A DNA stretch of 64,000 nucleotides from an uncultured Ruegeria sp. (lineage in GTDB: Bacteria > Pseudomonadota > Alphaproteobacteria > Rhodobacterales > Rhodobacteraceae). Under the pieces are notes generated by a model. It saw only the letters and a program-made list of their open reading frames with translations. It made no database searches and was not told where the DNA came from. How positions within the stretch are numbered: the first letter of the stretch is position 1; the number at the start of each line of letters is the position of its first letter. Positions 35,409 through 42,860 of the stretch are shown piece after piece. Made by a program: the position numbers and the translations under genes. The stretch spans positions 89,062 through 153,061 of the forward strand of contig NZ_CANMFF010000013.1 of NCBI RefSeq assembly GCF_947497005.1, given 5' to 3'.

Positions 35409-36329
35409 ATGCGCCTTCCACCGCTAAACGCGCTTAAAGCCTTTGAAGCCACGGTGCGGCAAGGTGGGTTCACACAAGCCGCTTCAGAGCTCGGCGTATC
35501 ACCTGCGGCAGTCAGTATGCAGGTCAAGAACGCCGAGGAATACCTTGGCAAGAAACTGTTTCGTAGATTGAACAACCGCCTTCTAATGACGGATGCCGGT
35601 CGGATGTATTACCCTGTGATCTCGGAGGCTCTGACCGCTATTTCCAGTGCAACAGAAAATCTGATGGAGATCGAAGCCCGATCCCGCATAACTGTCAGTA
35701 CAATTCAATCTCTGGCCGAAAACCGGGTTGCGCCCGCCATGGCGCGGCTTCGGGCCCGTTTCCCGGACACAGGAATTGACCTGCGCATCGAGGCCGATCC
35801 GGTCAATCTACGGGACACCCGCACCGATCTGCGCATTACCAGCGAAAACCATCTTTACCCACAGCATGAGCACATTCCTTTGTTTAAGGACACAGCCTAT
35901 CCCTTTTGCATGAAGGACTTTTTTGAAAGACACATTTCGGGCTCGGGGATGGAAAACGTCTCGGACCATCTGCTGATCCATACTGACTGGGGTGAGCAAT
36001 ATGCCTCGCACCCGACCTGGGCCAACTGGTTTCGCAATGCTCAAATTGTGCGACGGCCCAGCGTTCGGAAAGGGTTGCGGGTGGGTGGAGCTGTAATTGC
36101 CTGTGCGTTGGCGGAACAGGGTGTGGGGGTTGCACTGGTTCCAAGAACGCTCATCGACGCCCGGATCACCGATGTGCGTCGTTTCCACATTGGTGATCCG
36201 GGGCTGCCCTTGCCGTATTCCTATTACGCTGTATTGGCCGAACCCGACGCGAAACGACGCTCGATCCTTCGTGCGTTCATTGATGAATTGGTGGCTAGTT
36301 CCTTGACGGATAACGTCGACATTTCATAG
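35409..36329 (+). CDS. LysR-family regulator (GcvA-like)
   Basis: I use the ATG at 35409 (MRLPPLNALKAFEATVRQGGFTQAA), preceded by AAAGAGGG, rather than the GTG three bases earlier; 306 residues. The helix-turn-helix ASELGVSPAAVSMQVKNAEEYLG and the phrase PPLNALKAFEA are typical of the GcvA subgroup. It probably controls the divergent OCD/ammonia-lyase operon through the perfect palindrome just upstream. GcvA-group regulators often sense amino acids. The effector here is unknown. Confidence 0.9.
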   Translation: MRLPPLNALKAFEATVRQGGFTQAASELGVSPAAVSMQVKNAEEYLGKKLFRRLNNRLLMTDAGRMYYPVISEALTAISSATENLMEIEARSRITVSTIQSLAENRVAPAMARLRARFPDTGIDLRIEADPVNLRDTRTDLRITSENHLYPQHEHIPLFKDTAYPFCMKDFFERHISGSGMENVSDHLLIHTDWGEQYASHPTWANWFRNAQIVRRPSVRKGLRVGGAVIACALAEQGVGVALVPRTLIDARITDVRRFHIGDPGLPLPYSYYAVLAEPDAKRRSILRAFIDELVASSLTDNVDIS

Positions 36330-36346
36330 CACCAGCGCCAAAACCC

Positions 36347-37600
36347 TCATGAAATATCCGCGTTTGCCTTGGTTTCTTCTTCCTGAACCCAGGTCTCGGC
36401 CTGCAGAACCCCGGGTTGCCCGGTGCCGATAATCCCCACAACCTGCACATCGCCGGTGTCAGTGGGCGCGGCAACCTGAACGCGTCGGATCAACGCTAAC
36501 AGGGCGACCGCAAGGCCAATACCCGCCAGAAGAAACTGAAGACCCCGTCCGCCAAACAAAGAGATGGAATTCGGTCCCATCATCGTACCCACAAGCAAAC
36601 CAACATTCAGCAACAATACCATTGTGCCACTGGCCGGAACGATCTGAGACAGCTTGAGCTGGTCATTGGCGTGCGCTGTCAAAATAGAATAGCCGGGATA
36701 CAGTCCAATTGCGATCAGGCCAAAGCCATAGACGATATGTGACGGCGATGTATCGACGGCCATCCAAAGGCTGGAAAGAGTCGTAATAATGCCCAACCCA
36801 ATGATGACATAGCGCCGGTCTGTGTGATCAGAAAGCCAGCCGATCGGGTATTGAACCACTGCACCGGCGATCAGCGCGACAACAAGCGCCCCGGACGCCT
36901 GTGCCGCAGTAAAGCCTTGTTGCAGGGCATAAAGCGGTAACGAGATGTAAGAGGCCGCGACACCGACACTGACCATAACAATCCCGATGACGGCAATGGG
37001 CGAAACCTTGTACAGCACAGGAACCGACATGCGCTCCGGCGCGGCATATTCGGGCGCTTTGTTGCCAGACAAAAGAAGCGGAACAATCGAAAGCGAAATC
37101 AGAATGGAAACAAGGCCAAACAAAAGGTTTCCAGTGGGGTCAGGAAAACCGACAATGGCAGTGCCGAGGGCAGGGCCTGCAAGCTGGATAATGAAATACA
37201 ACGATAGAATCTGAGCGCGCATGTTGTTTTCGGATTTCGCGTTCAGCCAGCTTTCGGTGATGACATAAAGCCCCGGGTAGCAAAACCCGCCCAACAGACG
37301 CATCACGCTCCAGCTGATCGCATCGCTGGTCAACAGATGCACAATGGCCGCAATTGAGACCAGCGAGGCAAGGGCGGAAAACGCCCGAATATGCCCGACG
37401 TTTTCGACCAGCCGGGGGGCCAGCGCAGTCCCGGCCAGCGCGCCCAAAGGATAGCTCGCCTGCATGATGGAAATCGTGAAATCACTGAAACCCAGACTGG
37501 CCCCACGGATCGTCAGCAGGGTTGCCAACAGGCCGTTGGCAACCATCAGCATGAACATCCCCAGGAACAGTGCCCAGTTTTCATTTAATGCGCGTATCAT
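36347..37600 (-). CDS. MFS transporter (YcaD-like)
   Basis: A 417-residue protein from ATG 37600 (MIRALNENWALFLGMFMLMVANGLL) with 12 hydrophobic segments. The first-half loop is GFSDFTISIMQASYPLGALAG, the segment RLLGGFCYPGLYVITESWLNAKSE resembles the YcaD/MFS_1 group, and DHTDRRYV fits the loop 8-9 motif. The C-terminal tail (about 50 residues) is cytoplasmic and acidic. It may export or import an amino-acid-like compound connected to its neighbours, but nothing in the sequence names the cargo. It converges with the LysR gene, 17 bases apart. Confidence 0.85.
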   Translation of the reverse strand: MIRALNENWALFLGMFMLMVANGLLATLLTIRGASLGFSDFTISIMQASYPLGALAGTALAPRLVENVGHIRAFSALASLVSIAAIVHLLTSDAISWSVMRLLGGFCYPGLYVITESWLNAKSENNMRAQILSLYFIIQLAGPALGTAIVGFPDPTGNLLFGLVSILISLSIVPLLLSGNKAPEYAAPERMSVPVLYKVSPIAVIGIVMVSVGVAASYISLPLYALQQGFTAAQASGALVVALIAGAVVQYPIGWLSDHTDRRYVIIGLGIITTLSSLWMAVDTSPSHIVYGFGLIAIGLYPGYSILTAHANDQLKLSQIVPASGTMVLLLNVGLLVGTMMGPNSISLFGGRGLQFLLAGIGLAVALLALIRRVQVAAPTDTGDVQVVGIIGTGQPGVLQAETWVQEEETKANADIS

Positions 37601-37644
37601 GGCCAACCGCTAAGCTGGCGGGTCAAACCTGTATATAACCCCTA

Positions 37645-37660
37645 CGACATTGGGATGTCG
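37645..37660. other. Short hairpin in the MFS/dpaL gap
   Basis: CGACAT-TGGG-ATGTCG is a perfect 6+6 inverted repeat in the 178-base gap between two leftward genes. It may be a weak terminator of the upstream gene or an operator for the MFS gene. No T-run follows on either strand. Confidence 0.25.
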
Positions 37661-37778
37661 TTTGCTGGAACTCTGCTATTGCAGGCCAGTGCATCGAACA
37701 TCCGCCACTCAGCGGGCAATTCAATCGGTCTTTTGGCTGCGATAACTGCCCTTTGCTCTGGCTCGAATTGCGGTAAAG

Positions 37779-38951
37779 CTAGGCATCATCCTGCATGATC
37801 CGGGCATAGATATCAGGATCCGTCACGCCCTCGGAGCCAATTGTCAAAACACGTGACTGCGCCGTCAAACCAAGCTTCTTGACAAGTTCCGGGTTACCAA
37901 CTGCTTCAATCAATGCGGCCAATCCGGCAACGCCGCTCTCTCCGGCTTCGATCACCGGATCTCCGCCTTGCGGACGTGCCAGTCGGCGGACGGTTGGCGG
38001 GATCAGCTCGTCGCCGATTGTCAGAAAGTCCGAAGCTTCGCTGTGCAATATCTCCCACGCCATCGGAGAAGGCACGCCGCAGGACAAACCTGCCATAATG
38101 GTTTCTTCATCGATCTGAACAGACGCGGCTTGCCCTTGTTTTGCGCTTGCGAACAAACATGCAGCCAAAAGCGGTTCCACTACCACAACGCGCGGAGCGG
38201 AATCGCCCCAAGCCTGACGCAAGGCAGCCGCCACAGCCGCAGCGAGCCCGCCCACGCCACCTTGCAGAAAGACATGTGTTGGTGCGGTGTCCAATGAATC
38301 CACGACTTCTTTGACCATGACGCCGTAGCCAGACATCACGTCGCGCGGCGGGTCCGTATAGCCGGGCCAGGATGTGTCCGAGACAACGAACCAGCCGTTC
38401 TCTTCGGCCTCCCGCCGACACTGTTCAACCGAGGCGTCGTAGTCGCCATCGATGCGCACAACCTCAGCCCCCAGATCGCGCATGGCCTGCGCGCGGCCTT
38501 CACTGACCTCTGCGTGAATGTATATCCGACAAGGTGCGCCAAACCGCTTGCACCCCCAGGCGAGGGAACGACCATGATTGCCATCGGTTGCCGAAACAAG
38601 CGTGATCATGGCAACGTCATCAGCAAAGCTGCCAGCACGGATTTCTTTCAGGGAAACTTCCCTGCCTGTCCTTCGCGATACTTCACGTTGCAGGACACGC
38701 AAAGCAGCAAATGCGCCACCCAGTGCTTTGAAACTGCCCAAACCAAACCGAGGGCCTTCATCCTTGTAGCGGATTTCCGCCACGCCAATCTCGGCCGCCA
38801 ACGCGGGCAGGGGGTGCAAAGGGGTAGGCCCATACCCCTCCCATTGCGCGATCTCCTTGGTGGCGCGATCGAAATCCAGCCGTGTCAACACAGTTTCAGA
38901 AGCTGGGCCAAAATCCGGCTGGCCCGCCTGGTAGGCGATGGTCTTGTTCAT
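37779..38951 (-). CDS. Diaminopropionate ammonia-lyase-like fold-type II PLP enzyme
   Basis: A 390-residue protein from ATG 38951 (MNKTIAYQAGQPDFG). YKDEGPRFGLGSFKALGGAFA carries the Schiff-base lysine, STDGNHG-type VSATDGNHGRSLAW binds the substrate carboxylate, and LQGGVGGLAAAVAAALRQ binds the PLP phosphate. The pattern GPRFGLGSFKALGG is that of DpaL/YgeX, which converts 2,3-diaminopropionate to pyruvate and ammonia; threonine dehydratase-like EutB is an alternative. It is 14 bases downstream of an M20 amidohydrolase, the same pairing as E. coli ygeX-ygeY. Together they could release and deaminate a diamino acid. Confidence 0.83.
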   Translation of the reverse strand: MNKTIAYQAGQPDFGPASETVLTRLDFDRATKEIAQWEGYGPTPLHPLPALAAEIGVAEIRYKDEGPRFGLGSFKALGGAFAALRVLQREVSRRTGREVSLKEIRAGSFADDVAMITLVSATDGNHGRSLAWGCKRFGAPCRIYIHAEVSEGRAQAMRDLGAEVVRIDGDYDASVEQCRREAEENGWFVVSDTSWPGYTDPPRDVMSGYGVMVKEVVDSLDTAPTHVFLQGGVGGLAAAVAAALRQAWGDSAPRVVVVEPLLAACLFASAKQGQAASVQIDEETIMAGLSCGVPSPMAWEILHSEASDFLTIGDELIPPTVRRLARPQGGDPVIEAGESGVAGLAALIEAVGNPELVKKLGLTAQSRVLTIGSEGVTDPDIYARIMQDDA

Positions 38952-38965
38952 GGTCGTATGTCCTG

Positions 38966-40108
38966 TCAGGGTTTCAGCGGCAGGCGCTGCCGCACCAGCT
39001 CTGCCCAAAGATTTGCGCCCAGCGGGAGCAATTGGTCGTTGAAATCGTAATCAGCCGAGTGCAGCGGGCGGCCATTCGACCCTTCGGTCCCGTTTCCAAT
39101 AAGCAGGAAACACCCGGGCACAGCGGCGGCGAACTCAGCGAAATCTTCGGAAAAAGACATGGCGGACCGGTCTCCGTCCACCTCCAGTCCCACAGCCGCC
39201 GCCGCCGAAACAACGTGCGATGCGCCATCGGTGTCATTGATTGCCTCAATGAACACGTTGCGGAAACCCACCGTCACGTCGACACCATGGCTTTGGGCCA
39301 CACCCGCCGCGATCTGACGCATGTTGTGCTCGATCAGCTTGCGGTCATCCGGTGACATGGCCCGCGCGTCACCTTTCAAAACGGTGTGCCCCGGAAGAAC
39401 ATTGCGCTGCCCGTCCGTGATGAACTCGGTCACCGAAACCACCGCGCCGGATGAGGGCGCAAGTTTTCTCGAGACAATGGTTTGCAAGGCCAGAACCAGT
39501 TCCGCTGCGGGTGTGATCGTTTCGCGCCCGACATGGGGCATCGAAGCATGGCCGCCCTGACCGGTGATCGTGATCTCGAACAGGCTTTCACTGCAACAGA
39601 TCACTCCGGCACGGGTGGAAACCCGCCCAACAGGCTCACCCGGCAGATTGTGGGCGCCGTAAACCTCGTCAATCGGGAAGTGCTGCAAAACACCCTCATT
39701 GATCATCGCCCTTGCACCCAACCCGTGCTCTTCGTTGGGCTGAAACAGGAAAACAACCGTGCCGTCGAAGCTCGGGTCTTTGGCCAACATCTCGGCTGCA
39801 CCAAGCAGCATGGTTGTGTGCCCATCATGGCCGCAAGCATGCATGACGCCTTCGTTTTGCGACTTGTAGTCAAACGTATTGACCTCGGCGATGGGTAGCG
39901 CGTCGAAATCCGCACGCAGCCCGATAGCCCGGTTACCAACACCCGACTTTAAAACGCCAACAACACCGACACCTTCATGCACTTCGATGCCAAGGCTTCG
40001 CAGGTGTTCAGCAATCCGCGCCTTGGTCCAGTCTTCCTGAAACCCAAGCTCGGGGTTACGATGAAATTCGTGGCGCAATGCACGCAGGTTTTCTGTCAAA
40101 GCGGTCAT
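38966..40108 (-). CDS. M20-family amidohydrolase (hippurate hydrolase/DoeB-like)
   Basis: A 380-residue metal-dependent amidase from ATG 40108, preceded by GAGGAAG. EVNTFDYKSQNEGVMHACGHDGHTTMLLG and QPNEEHGLGARAM hold the metal ligands and catalytic glutamate, and AHNLPGEPVG follows; GQGGHASMPHVGRE is the dimerisation-domain signature. The family hydrolyses N-acyl amino acids, including N-acetyl-diaminobutyrate in ectoine degradation (DoeB). Next to a diaminopropionate-lyase-like gene and a divergent Lrp regulator, it may deacylate a diamino acid. The other ectoine genes (doeA, eutD) are not seen. Confidence 0.87.
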   Translation of the reverse strand: MTALTENLRALRHEFHRNPELGFQEDWTKARIAEHLRSLGIEVHEGVGVVGVLKSGVGNRAIGLRADFDALPIAEVNTFDYKSQNEGVMHACGHDGHTTMLLGAAEMLAKDPSFDGTVVFLFQPNEEHGLGARAMINEGVLQHFPIDEVYGAHNLPGEPVGRVSTRAGVICCSESLFEITITGQGGHASMPHVGRETITPAAELVLALQTIVSRKLAPSSGAVVSVTEFITDGQRNVLPGHTVLKGDARAMSPDDRKLIEHNMRQIAAGVAQSHGVDVTVGFRNVFIEAINDTDGASHVVSAAAAVGLEVDGDRSAMSFSEDFAEFAAAVPGCFLLIGNGTEGSNGRPLHSADYDFNDQLLPLGANLWAELVRQRLPLKP

Positions 40109-40217
40109 GGCAATTCTTCCTCTTCGACGTGTTGCCTCAAGTGATTGAAACAAGTTTATTGCAAACGACCTGAAAAAAGGGCTCTAGTTTGACACAAATC
40201 ATGCAAGTTTCTTTCAT

Positions 40218-40679
40218 ATGACACAATTGGACGATTTTGACCGCGCGATCCTGCGGATTTTGCAGACAGACAACAGAACCACGCAACACAAGATTGGCGA
40301 AGCCGTGAATCTGTCCGCGCCGTCCGTGCAGCGTCGCATCCGCCGGATGGAAGCGGAAGGTGTGATCAGTGCCAATGTGGCCATTGTTGATCCTGCGACT
40401 GTGGGTCTTCAGCTTACAATATTCGTTGAACTGGAGTTGGTCAGCGAAACCCCCGACGAGATAGATGCGGTCAAGAAAACACTGCTAAACGCGCCGGAAG
40501 TCCAACAGTGCTATTACGTAACCGGTGAAGTGGATTTCATGGTTGTCGTGGTCGTAGAAAACATGGCGATCTACGAAGATTTCACCCGCCGGATATTCTT
40601 TGAAAACGGCAATATTCGAAAGTTTAAAACCTTCGTATCTATGGACACCATCAAATCCGGGAGTGCATTGGGATTCTGA
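40218..40679 (+). CDS. Lrp/AsnC-family transcriptional regulator
   Basis: A 153-residue protein. The N-terminal helix-turn-helix is LDDFDRAILRILQTDNRTTQHKIGEAVNLSAPSVQRRIRRMEAEG, and the C-terminal RAM effector domain has VQQCYYVTGEVDFMVVVVVENM. Divergent from the M20/dpaL operon (109 bases), it most likely controls it in response to an amino acid, like DoeX in ectoine loci. A motif TTGAC-ACAA-ATCAT lies upstream but is only a partial FNR match. A terminator hairpin follows the gene. Confidence 0.92.
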   Translation: MTQLDDFDRAILRILQTDNRTTQHKIGEAVNLSAPSVQRRIRRMEAEGVISANVAIVDPATVGLQLTIFVELELVSETPDEIDAVKKTLLNAPEVQQCYYVTGEVDFMVVVVVENMAIYEDFTRRIFFENGNIRKFKTFVSMDTIKSGSALGF

Positions 40680-40705
40680 GCGATACAAGGAGCCGACTTT
40701 GACAT

Positions 40706-40734
40706 GCCGAGACGTGTTCCGCACACGTCACGGC
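40706..40734. terminator. Bidirectional hairpin terminator
   Basis: GCCG-A-GACGTGT and ACACGTC-A-CGGC pair around TCCGC with one A-A mismatch. It lies between the convergent Lrp and CocE-type genes. There is no T-tract, so it may be rho-assisted. Confidence 0.55.
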
Positions 40735-40753
40735 GCTTCGACAGTGTATTTAG

Positions 40754-42772
40754 CTACATTCCATTGCGAGGGATGACATGCGTGTGTTCTTCCTCAAAGA
40801 TCATCTCGTCTCCTGACCATGCCTTCAGGCGCGAGGTTAAATGAAATTCGGTGGCCGTCGCCCGCTGTTCGGAAAAGGTCCAGATCTTGGCCGACCAGTC
40901 CTCGCGGTCGAAACCGGCGGTTTGTTCCATCGTGGCAACAGCCGACAGCGGGTCGCCCGGATGGATCGTATACTTCCGATCTGACACGTCGCTCAGCACC
41001 GTTCCAATATCGTCGAGGCGGAAATCGCCTACGGGCCCAAAGACGCCTCCGTCCAGGAAAAACCTGTGCGTCATCTCGCCATTAGTCAGGTCTGTGTTGA
41101 CCGAGCGCTCCATCGAGCCCGAGCGCACTTTTGTCTTTCTGGGAGCGACAGCGGGTGCTTTCGGCTCCGGCAGTGGACGTGGTTCCGATGCTTCAGTATC
41201 CTGACTGCGGATCGGCAGGGTCAGGTGCGAGCTACCCGGCCTGATTGTGAGCGTTACCGGTTCAGGTGCGGGCCAAAGAACGGGCCAATAGGTCGACGCG
41301 ATTTGCAAGACAATGCGATGACCCGGTAAAACCCGATAACCAGTTCCATACATCGGAACAGTTACCGTCATCTCTTCACCGGGTGTGATCGGTGTGGGCA
41401 CGGTGTCGCTGATCCGGTGGTTGAGGTTGCAGAAACCCCGCGCAATCAGCGTTTGCGCGCCATCTGGGGCCTTATCCACCAACAGCGTCGCGACAAAGCC
41501 CTGGGTCTGATCTGCTGACATTGTCAAATCGACAGAAGGCTGCCCCAAAATATCAAGCGCGTCTTCAAGTGGTGCGCCTGTGAACTGCAGCGCCCCGCCG
41601 GCATCGATCCGGCAGTCCGCTGCCATGTCCCCGGGAATGGCGAAAGAGCACATATCGCCCGCAGCAGCCCCGAAGTTCTGAGGCGAGCAAATCGAAAGCG
41701 TCGCTCCGGAAGCGGGTTTTTCCTCCAGTGCCAGTTCATTCAGCCACAGGGCCTGATTTGCGACATTCGGTGACGGCCAGCTCGGCTCTTCGATCCATCG
41801 CCCCTTGCGTTCTATATGAGTGCCGGTCGGCGCTGCACTGTCTTGCAGGAAAAACCGCAAGGGCGGTTCATCCATCAATCCAGTGTCGATACCCTTCAAC
41901 CAGTGATCCCAAAATCGGATCACCTCTCCTACAAAATCAGCTTTGGGACCCGGCACCCCTTCATGCGGGTAAAGATGTGCCCAGGGGCCCATCAGGATCT
42001 TAACCGGTCCGCTGAGATGTTCGGCAATGCGGAACGGTGTGTCGCGATATAGATCCATCCACCCGCCAAAAAAGTAGACCGGCACTTCGACGTCAGAATA
42101 ATTCTCGCAGATCGAACCGCGCCGCCACATCTCGTCATGAGTTTGGTGTTCCAGCCACTTGGCAGGCCAGAATTCAGCTTCTTCCAATCGCTCGCGCCAC
42201 ATGTCGATCCAGCGGTCCGCGCCGACAACCTCTGGGTCCGGCGGCAGAACGTTATAGAGTTGCATGATCGAGCCCCACCAGAAATTGTCGTTGGCCAGGC
42301 AACCGCCGTAAAAGTGAATGTCTTCGCGCCACCGGTCATCCGTACCCATCACCGGTGCAATCGCCTTCAGCGCCGGGGGGCGGGTCGCGGCCACCTGAAA
42401 CGCGTTGTACGCACCCCAGCTTTTGCCAAACATTCCGACATTTCCATCGCACCAGTCCTGATCGGCAATCCACTGGATGATGTCGTGGCCATCCCGAATC
42501 TCCTGATGCGAATATTCATCTTCGGCGACGCCTTCGCTGTCACCGTAGCCCCGAATGTCGACGCGGATCGATGCGTACCCGGCGGCTGCAAAATGCGGAT
42601 GCATGCTTTCGTCTCGCATCCGGGTTCTGTCCCGGCGGCGATAAGGGATGTATTCGAGGATACAGGGCAGAGGGTTGCTGTTCGCACTTTCCGGCAACCA
42701 AAGGCGCGCTGCAAGATTTGTACCATCCGGCAGCGGGATCCAAACGGTTTCGATGACCTCTATATTGCTCAT
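40754..42772 (-). CDS. CocE/NonD-family hydrolase (X-Pro dipeptidyl-peptidase-like)
   Basis: A 672-residue alpha/beta-hydrolase. The N-terminal domain has IPLPDGTNLAARLWLPESA and the VDIRGYGDSEGVAEDEY oxyanion-side motif; the nucleophile is S118 in GMFGKSWGAYNAFQ. The C-terminal jelly-roll domain (VTVPMYGTGYRVLPGHRIVLQIAS) is the X-Pro dipeptidyl-peptidase C domain. Family members hydrolyse esters or amides such as cocaine, cephalosporin esters or proline peptides. It is 88 bases downstream of the TMADH-like gene on the same strand and is probably co-transcribed with it. It could cleave an ester or amide of a methylated amine, but the substrate is unknown. Confidence 0.85.
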   Translation of the reverse strand: MSNIEVIETVWIPLPDGTNLAARLWLPESANSNPLPCILEYIPYRRRDRTRMRDESMHPHFAAAGYASIRVDIRGYGDSEGVAEDEYSHQEIRDGHDIIQWIADQDWCDGNVGMFGKSWGAYNAFQVAATRPPALKAIAPVMGTDDRWREDIHFYGGCLANDNFWWGSIMQLYNVLPPDPEVVGADRWIDMWRERLEEAEFWPAKWLEHQTHDEMWRRGSICENYSDVEVPVYFFGGWMDLYRDTPFRIAEHLSGPVKILMGPWAHLYPHEGVPGPKADFVGEVIRFWDHWLKGIDTGLMDEPPLRFFLQDSAAPTGTHIERKGRWIEEPSWPSPNVANQALWLNELALEEKPASGATLSICSPQNFGAAAGDMCSFAIPGDMAADCRIDAGGALQFTGAPLEDALDILGQPSVDLTMSADQTQGFVATLLVDKAPDGAQTLIARGFCNLNHRISDTVPTPITPGEEMTVTVPMYGTGYRVLPGHRIVLQIASTYWPVLWPAPEPVTLTIRPGSSHLTLPIRSQDTEASEPRPLPEPKAPAVAPRKTKVRSGSMERSVNTDLTNGEMTHRFFLDGGVFGPVGDFRLDDIGTVLSDVSDRKYTIHPGDPLSAVATMEQTAGFDREDWSAKIWTFSEQRATATEFHLTSRLKAWSGDEMIFEEEHTHVIPRNGM

Positions 42773-42860
42773 TTCCGGTCCTTGTTACTTGGGCGCACAC
42801 CCGGTTCGATATGTGAATTGTAGCAGGTAATCTTTGTGGCAAAGCTGTTGTCTGATGATG

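Noticed and set aside
40189-40202. Second FNR box (TTGAC-ACAA-ATCAT) upstream of the Lrp gene
   Set aside because: The last base breaks the palindrome and nothing in the operon suggests oxygen control; more likely chance or part of an Lrp site.
37779-40679. Complete ectoine degradation (eutABCDE/doeABX) cluster
   Set aside because: Only an M20 enzyme, a DpaL/EutB-like lyase and an Lrp gene are present; DoeA/EutD, EutA and EutE are not seen and the OCD gene lies in a separate operon.
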